64,000 nucleotides of DNA from Pseudonocardia asaccharolytica DSM 44247 = NBRC 16224 (GCF_000423625.1 NZ_AUII01000012.1:1-64000), one strand, 5' to 3'. Shown: positions 33,531-41,166, counted from the stretch's first letter. Translations and numbers: made by a program. The notes: generated by a model from the sequence alone, not told the origin.

Positions 33531-34748
33531 ATGGCCCGTAGCCATGCACGCCTCAAGATGGCCATGTTCAGCGAGGACCGAGACGCAGACCTCGGATCGC
33601 TGACCACCGAGGCGAAACTGCTCTACGTCGTCATCCTCACCGAGCCCGCGCTCAACCAGGCCGGTGTGGTTGTCCTGCGCGCCGGGGTTTGGGCCGACGA
33701 AGCAAGCCTCGACCAGGCCCGGTTCGACGCCGCGTTCGCCGAACTTCAGCAGCGCCGGTTCATCGTCGTCGACGAGCGCACCTCGGAGCTGCTGGTGCGC
33801 TCGTTCATCCGCAACGACGGAGTCGCGGACCAGCCGAACGTGCTCAAGGGGGCGCTTTCCCAGGCATTGCAAGTCCGTTCGAGGGTGATCCAGCGGGCGC
33901 TCGCTGTGGAGCTGCGGCGGCTGCCACCGAAGCAGGAGGACAGGGTCGGGAAACACGGGCGCCTGATCGTCTACCCGGACCCGCACGCGTGCGCCGCCGA
34001 GCTCGACCCGGAGGCGTCGCGGGAACCTTCGGAGAACCCTTCCGGGAACCCTTCGGCGAAGGGTTCCGAGGACCCTTCCGGGAACCCTACAGATCGGTCT
34101 GATATGTCCGATTCTGGGACCCTTCGCGGAACCCTTCCGGGAACCCTTCGGCGAACCCCGGGGGGTAGGGGTAGGGGTAGGGGAGAACCTTCAGTTACCG
34201 AGTACTCATCTGGGCATCACGCGCGCCCGCGCACGCCCGCGAGGAACCCGATCAACGAACTCGCCGGGACCGCGCACAGCCCCACCGCCCACCGCCTCGT
34301 CCAGGCCTACGCCGCCACCTGCCGCCGCCGCCCACCCACCAAGATCGCCTCCCAGCTCGCCGTCGAGGTCGACGCCCTGCTGCGCGAAGACTGGCCCGAA
34401 CCCGACATCGCCGCCGCCCTGACCGCCTGGGGCGCCAAAGGCCTCGGCCCCGGCGCGCTCCAAGCCGTCGCCCACGAGATCGCCAACACCCCGCAGGACG
34501 GACAGCACCTACGCGCTGTCCCCACCCCGAAACCCGGCCCGGACGACCCCCTCACCGACGAGCAGGTCGACGACATCGTCGGCCCCGAATCACCGCCGTA
34601 CCCGCCCGCCGAGGTGTCCGACCGTGGCATCGCCGCCTGCAACGAGTGGGCCCGCGACGCCATCCCGCGCTGGCGGGAGCAGCGCCGAGACCGGGCCCGA
34701 GTGATCCTGCGGCGCCGGGCGGCGTACCGGGCGGCGGCCGGCCAATGA
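33531..34748 (+). CDS. Phage replication initiator / replisome organiser
   Basis: This 405-residue protein has an N-terminal winged-helix-like domain of the phage replisome-organiser type (ARLKMAMFSEDRDADLGSLT and the following TEAKLLYVVILTEPALN). A low-complexity middle encoded by iterons spans about 165-225, followed by a C-terminal helical part. It is followed immediately by a DnaB-type helicase, as in lambda O-P and similar modules, and probably loads that helicase at the origin inside its own gene. Confidence 0.7.
   Translation: MARSHARLKMAMFSEDRDADLGSLTTEAKLLYVVILTEPALNQAGVVVLRAGVWADEASLDQARFDAAFAELQQRRFIVVDERTSELLVRSFIRNDGVADQPNVLKGALSQALQVRSRVIQRALAVELRRLPPKQEDRVGKHGRLIVYPDPHACAAELDPEASREPSENPSGNPSAKGSEDPSGNPTDRSDMSDSGTLRGTLPGTLRRTPGGRGRGRGEPSVTEYSSGHHARPRTPARNPINELAGTAHSPTAHRLVQAYAATCRRRPPTKIASQLAVEVDALLREDWPEPDIAAALTAWGAKGLGPGALQAVAHEIANTPQDGQHLRAVPTPKPGPDDPLTDEQVDDIVGPESPPYPPAEVSDRGIAACNEWARDAIPRWREQRRDRARVILRRRAAYRAAAGQ
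34021..34183 (+). other. Candidate phage replication origin (iterons within the initiator gene)
   Basis: About nine copies of GGAACCCTTCSG-like units lie between 34021 and 34156, spaced about 11-13 bp within two clusters. One copy (34056-34068) is inverted. They are followed by four GGGGTA-type G-tracts (34161-34183). Iterons inside an initiator gene next to a helicase gene are the arrangement of lambda-type origins. An AT-rich unwinding region is not obvious. Confidence 0.6.
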
Positions 34749-36052
34749 CCGACGAGCGGCTTCCCCCCGCCGACCTCGACGCCGAACGCGCCCTCCTCGG
34801 CGCGTGCATGCACGGCCAGCGGGCCCTCGACACCGCCGTCGAAATCCTCGACCCCCGGGACTTCTACCGGCCGGCACACGCCGAACTTTTCGCCGCGATG
34901 GTCGCGATGCGCGACACCGGCCGCGAGGTCGATCCAGTCACCCTCGCCGCACACCTCGGCGATCGGCTCGCCAAGCTCGGCGGCCACCCGCACCTGATCG
35001 ACCTGTACGGGGCGCCGCCGACCGCGGCCAACACCGCCCACTACGCCGAGATCATCTCCGACGCGGCGGTCCGGCGGCGGCTGCTCGAGGCCGGGCAGCG
35101 GGCGATCCAGCTCGCGCACACCGCCAGCGACGACCCGGCCGAGAACGTCGAGCGGGCCCGCGCGGCGCTCGACGACGTCGCCGCCCAGGCCCGCGGCGAG
35201 GCGCAGGCGGTCGAGATCGACGACCTCGCCGGCCGGGCGCTGCTCCGCTACCAGAACCCGGCGCCGCGGGGAGTGTCCACCGGCTGGCCCGACATGGACG
35301 AGATCCTCTCCGGCGGCTACCGGCCCGGACACCTCACCGTGGTGGGGGCGCGACCCGCTGTCGGGAAATCGCTGGTGGCCTGCTGCACGGCGGCCGCGGT
35401 GGCGCTCGACGGGCACGGTGTCCTGGTGGTGTCGCTGGAGATGACCGAGGCCGAGCTCACCGACCGGATCCTCGCGAACTTGGCCAGCGTCGACCTGGGG
35501 CGGTTGACCCGGCACGAGCTGACCGAGCGGGACTGGCAGGCGGTCGAGCACGCCGCCGACCGGCTCCGCGGGCTGCCGCTGGCCGTGGTGGACCACCCGC
35601 ACCTGGGGCTGACCGGGATCCGGTCGCTGGCCCGGGACCGTGCCCGGAGCCCGCGGGGGCTGTCGTTGCTCGTCGTCGACTACCTCGGGCTGGTGCGGCC
35701 GGCTGACCCGCGGCTGCCGCGGCAGGAGCAGGTCGCCGGGATCTCCCGCGGGCTGAAGCTGCTGGCCAAGGAGCTGGAGGTGCATGTGCTGGCGCTGCAT
35801 CAGCTGAACCGGCAGTCGGAGATGCGCGCGAACCGGCGGCCGGTGCTCGCGGACCTTCGGGAGTCGGGGGCGATCGAGGCCGATGCGGATGCGGTGTGGC
35901 TGCTGCACCGCGACGACGCGGACGAGACCAGCCGGTACGAGCTGGAGGTGCTGGTGGCGAAGAACCGGCACGGCCGCACGGGGAACGTGGGTCTGGCGTG
36001 GAATCCGCAGTACGCGCGGGCCGGATCGTTGGCCCGGCTGGAGGCCGTGTGA
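34745..36052 (+). CDS. DnaB-type replicative helicase
   Basis: This 435-residue protein has the DnaB N-terminal domain (DAERALLGACMHGQRALDTA) and a RecA-like helicase domain from about residue 170. Walker A is VVGARPAVGKSL, Walker B is LLVVDYLGLV, and HQLNRQSEMRANRRPVLADL is the DnaB motif 4 region. It probably unwinds the phage origin. It overlaps the initiator gene by 4 bp. Confidence 0.9.
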   Translation: MTDERLPPADLDAERALLGACMHGQRALDTAVEILDPRDFYRPAHAELFAAMVAMRDTGREVDPVTLAAHLGDRLAKLGGHPHLIDLYGAPPTAANTAHYAEIISDAAVRRRLLEAGQRAIQLAHTASDDPAENVERARAALDDVAAQARGEAQAVEIDDLAGRALLRYQNPAPRGVSTGWPDMDEILSGGYRPGHLTVVGARPAVGKSLVACCTAAAVALDGHGVLVVSLEMTEAELTDRILANLASVDLGRLTRHELTERDWQAVEHAADRLRGLPLAVVDHPHLGLTGIRSLARDRARSPRGLSLLVVDYLGLVRPADPRLPRQEQVAGISRGLKLLAKELEVHVLALHQLNRQSEMRANRRPVLADLRESGAIEADADAVWLLHRDDADETSRYELEVLVAKNRHGRTGNVGLAWNPQYARAGSLARLEAV

Positions 36053-36084
36053 CGACCCGGCTGCTTTTCTTCTGCCTGTGAATG

Positions 36085-36113
36085 TTGTGTGTTACACACA
36101 GCAGATGTAGGCT
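36085..36113 (+). promoter_or_regulatory. Promoter with internal palindromic operator
   Basis: TTGTGT (36085-36090), a 17-bp spacer and TAGGCT (36108-36113) form a good actinobacterial promoter for the next gene. The palindrome TGTGT-GTTAC-ACACA overlaps the -35 box and spacer, so repression is likely. CACACAGCAGA just after it also occurs at 24481 near the Cro-side promoter. Confidence 0.65.
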
Positions 36114-36136
36114 AGGGGCAACATTTGGAGGTGGGG

Positions 36137-36451
36137 ATGCGAGGCGACGACGCAGGTCACGCCCAGATCGCGGGGGATGACGCGCTGCTGACCGTGTTGG
36201 GTCGGGGTGGTCCGACGCCGGTGGGGGACGTGCTGGCGGCGATGCTCGCTGCGTGGCGGGCTCACCTGGTCGCCGACCCGCCCCTGGACGTCACCCGGCT
36301 GGACGCGGCGCTTGCCCGGATCGGTCATAACACCGTCCAAAAACGCGCAGAACGGTTTCAGGGTGCCACGCCACGCGGAACTGACTGTTCACCCGCTCAC
36401 GGCGACGACAGCAGGGTGGAACCCACAACGGTGGGTGGCAGCACCCACTAG
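36137..36451 (+). CDS. Small phage protein with anti-sigma-like N-terminus
   Basis: This 104-residue protein contains GDDALLTVLGRGGPTPVGDV then LAAMLAAWRAHL, a pattern seen at the N-terminus of RsdA-like anti-sigma factors in actinobacteria. The middle is helical; there is no transmembrane segment. ATG 36137 has GGAGGTGGGG upstream, and the gene has its own promoter. An anti-sigma role is only suggested by this short resemblance. Confidence 0.55.
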   Translation: MRGDDAGHAQIAGDDALLTVLGRGGPTPVGDVLAAMLAAWRAHLVADPPLDVTRLDAALARIGHNTVQKRAERFQGATPRGTDCSPAHGDDSRVEPTTVGGSTH

Positions 36452-36530
36452 AGCGGGCGCCGTCGCGGGTCGAACCGGGGGAAGCGGTCCCCGCGGCGGC
36501 GCTCACACCAACCGACCAAGGAGACACACC

Positions 36531-36677
36531 ATGCACCGACGTGCCCACTACCCCGACCGGCTCGTGCCGCTCGTGGACGACACCGCGTTCTGGGTCGGCG
36601 CCCTGCTCGGCGTCGCCACCCTCGGCGCGGTCGGGCTGTTCCTCACCGGCCTGTTCATCCTCGGCGGCCTGCTGTGA
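36531..36677 (+). CDS. 48-residue membrane protein
   Basis: This short protein has a basic start (MHRRAHYPDR) and one long hydrophobic helix (LGAVGLFLTGLFILGGLL). AAGGAGA precedes ATG 36531. Its stop overlaps the next GTG. The function is unknown. Confidence 0.65.
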   Translation: MHRRAHYPDRLVPLVDDTAFWVGALLGVATLGAVGLFLTGLFILGGLL

Positions 36678-37072
36678 CCGCCGCCGACGTCCCCACCGAC
36701 GACCTCATGGCCGGGTTGCGCCGCTACGCCGAGGGTGAACTCACCGTGACCGCCGCCGTGGAGCTGCTGATCGCCCACGCGCATTGGTTGGACCGCGTCC
36801 CGTTCCGACGGCTGGTCGACTGGGCACCAGCCAGCGACGAAGGCCCTGCCTACGCCTACCCCGACTGGGAGGCGCTGGAGCTGCTGGCCCACAACCCGCA
36901 CACCCAGCCAGCGAGTCTCGGCCCGATCTTCGACACCCCGTCCGAGCTCGGCGTGCTGCAGGTCGCCTGCTCGCTCGCCCACGACTGGCTCGGGGAGGCG
37001 ATCACCGCGTGCGACCCGGTCAACGTGCGGCTGATCGCCGCCGCCGTCCTGGCCGCCGGAGGTGCCCGGTGA
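36674..37072 (+). CDS. Phage protein of unknown function
   Basis: This 132-residue helical protein (DDLMAGLRRYAEGELTVTAA) has no recognised domain. It is GTG-started and coupled to both neighbours. Confidence 0.6.
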   Translation: MTAADVPTDDLMAGLRRYAEGELTVTAAVELLIAHAHWLDRVPFRRLVDWAPASDEGPAYAYPDWEALELLAHNPHTQPASLGPIFDTPSELGVLQVACSLAHDWLGEAITACDPVNVRLIAAAVLAAGGAR

Positions 37073-37470
37073 ACGAAATCCAGACCGTCCTGCACCCCTA
37101 CCCGCTCACGGGGGGCCGGGTGTACCCGCCCATGCAGGTGATCCTCACCTGGCGGCCCACCCGCCCCCACGAGATCACCCTCGCCGCGGGCAGGACCTCG
37201 TGGGTGTTCGCCCGGGACCTGCTCGCCGCCGGCCTCGACGCCCCGGCCGGCCTCGGAGACGTGTCCATCCTCCCCGACCTCGCCGCCGAGGAGGAGCGGG
37301 TCGAGCTCGTGCTGTCGGCCCCGTCGGGCCGGATGGCGCTGCCCCTGCCGGTCGACGCGCTGCGCACCCTTCTGGCTGCGACCTGGGACATCGTCCCCGC
37401 CGGTGCCGAGGCCCGGGTGTGGGAGGCCGCCTGGACCGACGGCATGTTCCCGGCCGGAGGTGCCCAGTGA
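37069..37470 (+). CDS. Phage protein of unknown function (SsgA-like pattern)
   Basis: This 133-residue protein reads VILTWRPTRPHEITLAAGRT, SWVFARDLLAAGL, and then beta strands and VDALRTLLAATWDIVP. The order loosely resembles SsgA/SsgB-type (SALP) proteins of actinobacteria, but the match is weak and may be chance. Confidence 0.55.
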   Translation: MNEIQTVLHPYPLTGGRVYPPMQVILTWRPTRPHEITLAAGRTSWVFARDLLAAGLDAPAGLGDVSILPDLAAEEERVELVLSAPSGRMALPLPVDALRTLLAATWDIVPAGAEARVWEAAWTDGMFPAGGAQ

Positions 37471-37712
37471 CCGGCGACGGGCAGCTCGGTCTCGCTCTCG
37501 ACACCGCCCCGTATCCCGGTCAGCGGCTCGTCTGGACCCAGCCCGACGGCGCCCAGGTGTTCGTGCGGGTCACCCGCGTCCACGACGGTGTCGTGTGGCT
37601 GCGTTGCCAGCACGGCGGCCGGCAGTGGACCCGCCGCCACCGGCTCCCGTTGTTCCCGAGCATGCGGCCCCACCCGTGGACGGCCGCCGACGTGCTGGAG
37701 ACGATCCCATGA
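37467..37712 (+). CDS. Small phage protein of unknown function
   Basis: This 81-residue beta-rich, basic protein includes QVFVRVTRVHDGVVWLRCQH. It is GTG-coupled upstream and ATG-coupled downstream. No family was recognised. Confidence 0.55.
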   Translation: MTGDGQLGLALDTAPYPGQRLVWTQPDGAQVFVRVTRVHDGVVWLRCQHGGRQWTRRHRLPLFPSMRPHPWTAADVLETIP

Positions 37713-37978
37713 CTGGCCCCGAGTACGCGAACGCGCTCGCGATCTCCACGCTGCCGATCATCGCCGCCGTCCGTAACGGCGACATCCCCGCCCTCCGGGT
37801 CGCCACCTGGACCAGTCTGTCGATCACCCCACCGCCCGGGGTGGACCCGTACGAGGCGCTCGTGACCGTGCTCGCCGCGCAGGTCGACGAGGACACCACC
37901 CTGTCAGAGCGGCTGGCCTGGGCCAGAGCGTTCGACCCCCGGGTCGCCGCCGCCTGCCAACCCAGGAGGACCGCCTGA
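37709..37978 (+). CDS. Small phage protein of unknown function
   Basis: This 89-residue protein has no recognised domain. Its stop overlaps the start of the first WhiB-like gene by one base. Confidence 0.55.
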   Translation: MTGPEYANALAISTLPIIAAVRNGDIPALRVATWTSLSITPPPGVDPYEALVTVLAAQVDEDTTLSERLAWARAFDPRVAAACQPRRTA

Positions 37979-38487
37979 TGGCCCCGAAACGCTCCAGCAA
38001 CGTCACCGCGATCGTCGGGCTCTGCCGAGGCTGCCACCGCGCCATGGCCCCGGCCGGGTGCGACATCCCCGGCGTCGCCCAGACCACCGACGACCCCCAC
38101 CACTGCGCCTCGTGCCTCACCTGGCTCCGCCGCCACCCCGGCCGAGACCTGGCCGACAGCCTCGGGCACGCCCACCGTCCGCTGCCGGAACGGCCCATCG
38201 CGGACTGGTCGTGGCGGCTGGACGCCGCCTGCCGCGACGCCGGGGCCGGGGTGTTCGACCCCGCCGACGTGGACGAACGACCGCACCCGCCGCCCGCGGT
38301 GGCGCGGCTGGCCGCGACGGTGTACTGCGCCGCCTGCCCCGTCGCGGACGAGTGCGCCGCCGAGGCCGACGCTCACCGGTACGAGGGGCTGTGGGGCGGC
38401 GCCTGGCGGTGGACCCCGGCCTGGAAACCGTCCGCGTACAAGACCGTGGACCTCCTCGCCGACGACGCTACGGGGGTGGTGGCGTGA
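37978..38487 (+). CDS. WhiB-like iron-sulfur regulator (phage)
   Basis: This 169-residue protein has extra N-terminal cysteine pairs (LCRGCH, HHCASC). The WhiB core includes LDAACRD, YCAACPVADEC with the C-x2-C-x5-C cluster, and the G-[VIL]-W-G-G turn (YEGLWGGAWRW). WhiB proteins bind a [4Fe-4S] cluster and sigma factor region 4. Phage copies can interfere with host WhiB2 and cell division. It overlaps a second WhiB-like gene by 4 bp. Confidence 0.82.
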   Translation: MAPKRSSNVTAIVGLCRGCHRAMAPAGCDIPGVAQTTDDPHHCASCLTWLRRHPGRDLADSLGHAHRPLPERPIADWSWRLDAACRDAGAGVFDPADVDERPHPPPAVARLAATVYCAACPVADECAAEADAHRYEGLWGGAWRWTPAWKPSAYKTVDLLADDATGVVA

Positions 38488-38729
38488 CCCGCCGTGTCAC
38501 GCTCGTACCCGTCGAGGACGACTGGCGGCACCGAGCCGCCTGCGCGACCGCCGCCGCGAACCCCCGCTGGTTCGGGCCACCCGAAACCGGCGGGGACCTC
38601 GCCCGGGCCGCCGTGTTCTGCGCCCGCTGCCCCGTCACTGCGGAGTGCCTCGCCTACGCCGAGGCCGATCCGTACTCGACCGGTATCTACGCCGGCCAAC
38701 TCGTCCGCCCGAAACGCGGCTGGGGATGA
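38484..38729 (+). CDS. Second WhiB-like protein (phage)
   Basis: This 81-residue protein has the minimal WhiB pattern: DDWRHRAACATAAANPRWFG, FCARCPVTAECLAYA and the turn TGIYAGQL in place of GVWGG. It lacks the basic tail common in host WhiB proteins. It ends the plus-strand early region, 40 bp before a terminator. Confidence 0.8.
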   Translation: MTRRVTLVPVEDDWRHRAACATAAANPRWFGPPETGGDLARAAVFCARCPVTAECLAYAEADPYSTGIYAGQLVRPKRGWG

Positions 38730-38768
38730 CCACGATGACCAGGGACAACGAAGAGACCCCCGACAACG

Positions 38769-38809
38769 AGACCCCCACCCCAGCCCGATGGGCCAGGGTG
38801 GGGGTCTTT
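38769..38809. terminator. Strong bidirectional terminator-like hairpin
   Basis: Arms AGACCCCCACCC (38769-38780) and GGGTGGGGGTCT (38796-38807) pair perfectly. The plus strand continues with TT. It ends the plus-strand early operon and also faces the minus-strand transcript that crosses the CRISPR-like repeats. Confidence 0.8.
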
Positions 38810-38817
38810 GTCGTCGT

Positions 38818-38894
38818 TTCCGGGCCCCGCGTGGGCGGGGACGACACGGGTGTGACAGCCACCCACGGATCACCCCCGCGTGGGCGGGGACGAC
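38818..38894 (-). CRISPR. Two-repeat CRISPR-like mini-array (type I-E repeat)
   Basis: Minus strand: a 28-base repeat (38867-38894) begins GTCGTCCCCGCCCACG and ends GGGGGTGATCC, typical of actinobacterial type I-E repeats. A 21-base spacer (38846-38866) follows, then a second repeat (38818-38845) whose first 21 bases are identical and last 7 diverged. The period is 49, less than the usual 61. No cas genes are seen. The first repeat also encodes the C-terminus of the upstream HTH gene, so it is transcribed with it. Confidence 0.7.
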
Positions 38895-39289
38895 TGGTGG
38901 CCGACCCTACCGGGTCGCCACCACTCGATGGCCAGCCCGGGGACCTCCCCGGCGACCCGGGCCACCACGGCGCGATGCCAGGACGCCGGCCACGGCTGCT
39001 CCGGGTGATGCGCCTGGTAGTCGCCGTCGGTGCGGTAGGTCAGGATCTTCGGGTCGGGTGCGTCCAGGCACGCCTCGATCGCCGTTGTCACGACCGCGGC
39101 GGTGCGTGTCTCCAGGTCCTCGACCGCGCACCGCACCCCGTCCGGGATCGGGGACACGTCGGCCTCCCAGCGGTGCACGGTGCGCTCCTGCACCCGCAGA
39201 TGCTCGGCCAGCCAGCGGGTGGTCAGCCCGAGGTGCTCGCGGACGACGCGCAGCTCGGCGCCGGTCATCACGTCCGTCTGCGTCTTCAT
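38870..39289 (-). CDS. HTH protein (YdiL/DUF1870- or Aca-like), upstream of the mini-array
   Basis: This 139-residue protein starts MKTQTDVMTGAELRVVREHL. The HTH includes TTRWLAEHLRVQERTVHRWE and SPIPDGV, the order seen in DUF1870/YdiL proteins and in some anti-CRISPR-associated (Aca) regulators. The C-terminal domain is of unknown type and ends inside the CRISPR-like repeat. It overlaps the upstream gene by 4 bp. Confidence 0.7.
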   Translation of the reverse strand: MKTQTDVMTGAELRVVREHLGLTTRWLAEHLRVQERTVHRWEADVSPIPDGVRCAVEDLETRTAAVVTTAIEACLDAPDPKILTYRTDGDYQAHHPEQPWPASWHRAVVARVAGEVPGLAIEWWRPGRVGHQSSPPTRG

Positions 39290-39624
39290 GGCGTTCCCGG
39301 GCCCTGGCACACCTGGGAGAAGTGGACGTGGATGCACGGGCCGTGGCGTCGGCTCAGCGCGGAGATGGCGAGCCCGACCTCCCGGCCGACGAGGTGGTCG
39401 CCGTCGTCATCGGCCACGGCCTGGATGTAGCTCGCGCTCACCCGGGCCGGGGCGTGCCGGGTGTGGGCCACGATCCGCCCGTCGTGGGCGACGACCACAC
39501 CCAGGCGGGAGTCCCCCGAGGGGCGGACCTGCTCGGCCCAGGCGGCCAGCGGCCCCGCGTGGTCGGGGTCGCCGCCGCCGCGGCGGAGCACCTCCCGGGC
39601 CTTGGCGGTGAAGTACGGGTGCAT
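39286..39624 (-). CDS. Phage protein of unknown function
   Basis: This 112-residue alpha/beta protein includes LGVVVAHDGRIVAHTRHAPA and ends with His-rich GPCIHVHFSQVC. ATG 39624 has AAAGGA upstream. It is the middle gene of a three-gene minus-strand operon. Confidence 0.6.
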   Translation of the reverse strand: MHPYFTAKAREVLRRGGGDPDHAGPLAAWAEQVRPSGDSRLGVVVAHDGRIVAHTRHAPARVSASYIQAVADDDGDHLVGREVGLAISALSRRHGPCIHVHFSQVCQGPGTP

Positions 39625-39634
39625 GTCAGTCCTT

Positions 39635-40012
39635 TCAGTCCTCGTCGCCGGGGCCGCGCACGTCGGCGATGACCTCGGCGGAGACACGGCGGTGGGTGGT
39701 CACGGGGACGAGCTGGGCCGCGATGGTGTGGATCTGCTCCAGGATGGTGGCGTGCAGGTCGTGGGCGTCCTGCCGGTACTCGTCGGCCGAGGTGTGGGTG
39801 TAGCTGGTCTCCACGGTCCACCAGGCGGCGGCCTCGATCATCACGGCGGCGATCACCTCGTCGCGGGTGGGCGCGTCGTCGCCGTAGATGCGGGTGGCGC
39901 GCTCGGCGGCGGCTTCGGCGTGGGGGATGAGCGCAGCGGTCGCGAGGCGACGCATGACGGCCGGGTCGTCGGTGGCGGTGATCTCGGCTGCGAGAGCGGT
40001 GGTGGTGGTCAT
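39635..40012 (-). CDS. Phage protein of unknown function
   Basis: This 125-residue helical protein (EVIAAVMIEAAAWWTVETSY) has no recognised domain. ATG 40012 has AAGGGGAC upstream. It is the first gene after the 40064-40092 promoter. Confidence 0.6.
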   Translation of the reverse strand: MTTTTALAAEITATDDPAVMRRLATAALIPHAEAAAERATRIYGDDAPTRDEVIAAVMIEAAAWWTVETSYTHTSADEYRQDAHDLHATILEQIHTIAAQLVPVTTHRRVSAEVIADVRGPGDED

Positions 40013-40063
40013 TTCGTCCCCTTCGGGTTCCGGTCTGGCCTGCTGCCTGACCTCACAAGAACA

Positions 40064-40092
40064 ACTATATGTCAGGAAGTCGGACATGGCAA
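40064..40092 (-). promoter_or_regulatory. Minus-strand promoter for the HTH/mini-array operon
   Basis: On the minus strand, TTGCCA, a 17-bp spacer and TATAGT form a near-consensus promoter 52 bp before the first gene. It is one of the best promoter matches in the prophage and suggests expression in the lysogen. Confidence 0.65.
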
Positions 40093-40116
40093 GGGGTGGG
40101 CGCACCCCCTCAGCCG

Positions 40117-40635
40117 TCACCGGGCGCCGGGCGCGATCTGGTAGACCCGCGAGTAGGCCACCCTCGCCCGCTCGGCGACGGCGGCAGCCGGGATGCCGTC
40201 GGCGCGGGCGGCCACGATCAGCCGGTCCCGCTCGGCCTGCGCCGACCGCGTGTCGGCGCACAGCTGCTCGAACCGGCGGGCGGCCTCGCCGAGCTGGCGC
40301 ATCACCTCCGGCGCGGACGCGTCCTGCTCGATGCGGACCCGCTCGACCGCGGCCGCGATCCGCGCCTCCAACGCGGCCCGGTCGGCCAGGTCGACCAGGT
40401 CGACGGGCACGCTGTGCCGCCGATCATCGGAGGACACACTCAGGGTGGGTCCGTGATCCACGCTGTAGGCGCTGACCTGCGGCACCCAGGTGTGCACCTC
40501 CCCCCAGGGGGAGATCGCGGCGGTGATCCCAGGCCCGGCGGGGGCACTCCACCAGGACCGGGAGCGGGGCGGGTCGGCGCACGCCCAGTCCAGCAGCTCG
40601 TCGATCGAGGCGAAGTCGTGGTCGGCGGTGGTCAT
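40117..40635 (-). CDS. Phage protein with C-terminal HTH
   Basis: This 172-residue protein has an N-terminal domain with a Trp-rich start (RSRSWWSAPAGPGI). A long helix (ALEARIAAAVERVRIEQDAS) follows. The C-terminal HTH-like AARADGIPAAAVAERARVAY fits a Sin/Resolvase-like helix-turn-helix. It is transcribed toward the operon described above. Confidence 0.6.
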   Translation of the reverse strand: MTTADHDFASIDELLDWACADPPRSRSWWSAPAGPGITAAISPWGEVHTWVPQVSAYSVDHGPTLSVSSDDRRHSVPVDLVDLADRAALEARIAAAVERVRIEQDASAPEVMRQLGEAARRFEQLCADTRSAQAERDRLIVAARADGIPAAAVAERARVAYSRVYQIAPGAR

Positions 40636-40711
40636 CGGAAGACTCCTCACGGGGGGTTTGTGGGGTGCGGTGCGGGGTGGGCCCGATACCGGCGGGCCCA
40701 CCCCCAGCTGG

Positions 40712-41086
40712 TCAGAACCGCTTGGCGATGTCGATGAACTCCCCGGCCTCGGCCTTGGTCATCGCGGCGAGACGCTCGTCGGGGGTGTCGCGGATCGTCT
40801 CGCGCTGGGCGGCGACGGCCACCTTGATCGCGTCGCGGACCGCCGCGGCGGCGTCGGCGGTGGGCCGCTCGACGGGCATGAGGGCAAGCTCCCAGCCCAA
40901 CATCTTGCGCTGGGCGTAGCGGTTGGTGGTGGCCCGCATGATGTTGACGGCGTGGACGTGGTTGCGGCGCTCGATCTCCTCGGCCCAGGTGGGGTCCTGG
41001 GCGGCGGTGGTGTAGAGGTCGCGGATCTGGTCGCGCAGGGTGGTGGCGTAGGCGATCTGGGCGGGGGTGGCGGGCTGGTCGGCCAT
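40712..41086 (-). CDS. Phage protein of unknown function
   Basis: This 124-residue helical protein starts MADQPATPAQIAYATTLRDQ, a phrase seen in proteins that scan along helices (AQIAYA-type), and continues with NIMRATTNRYAQRKMLGWEL. ATG 41086 has GAGGGAG upstream. It is preceded by an operator array. Confidence 0.6.
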   Translation of the reverse strand: MADQPATPAQIAYATTLRDQIRDLYTTAAQDPTWAEEIERRNHVHAVNIMRATTNRYAQRKMLGWELALMPVERPTADAAAAVRDAIKVAVAAQRETIRDTPDERLAAMTKAEAGEFIDIAKRF

Positions 41087-41124
41087 CGTGCGCTCCCTCG
41101 GTGTCGCTGTCTCACTGACACCCA

Positions 41125-41166
41125 TAATCTAGCGCACTAGACAACAGCTGTCTAGTGGGTTAGACG
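41125..41166 (-). promoter_or_regulatory. Operator array of CTAGACA-type palindromes
   Basis: Two overlapping inverted repeats are present: CACTAGACA-ACAGC-TGTCTAGTG (41135-41157) and TCTAG-CGCA-CTAGA (41129-41142). A further TTAGACGAG half-site follows. On the minus strand, TAGACA, 17 bp and TAGATT could be the promoter that they cover. Confidence 0.6.

Noticed and set aside
38730..38868. Possible short plus-strand gene starting with two ATG codons near 38729-38738
   Set aside because: The frame runs through the terminator hairpin and CRISPR-like repeats and has no protein-like composition.
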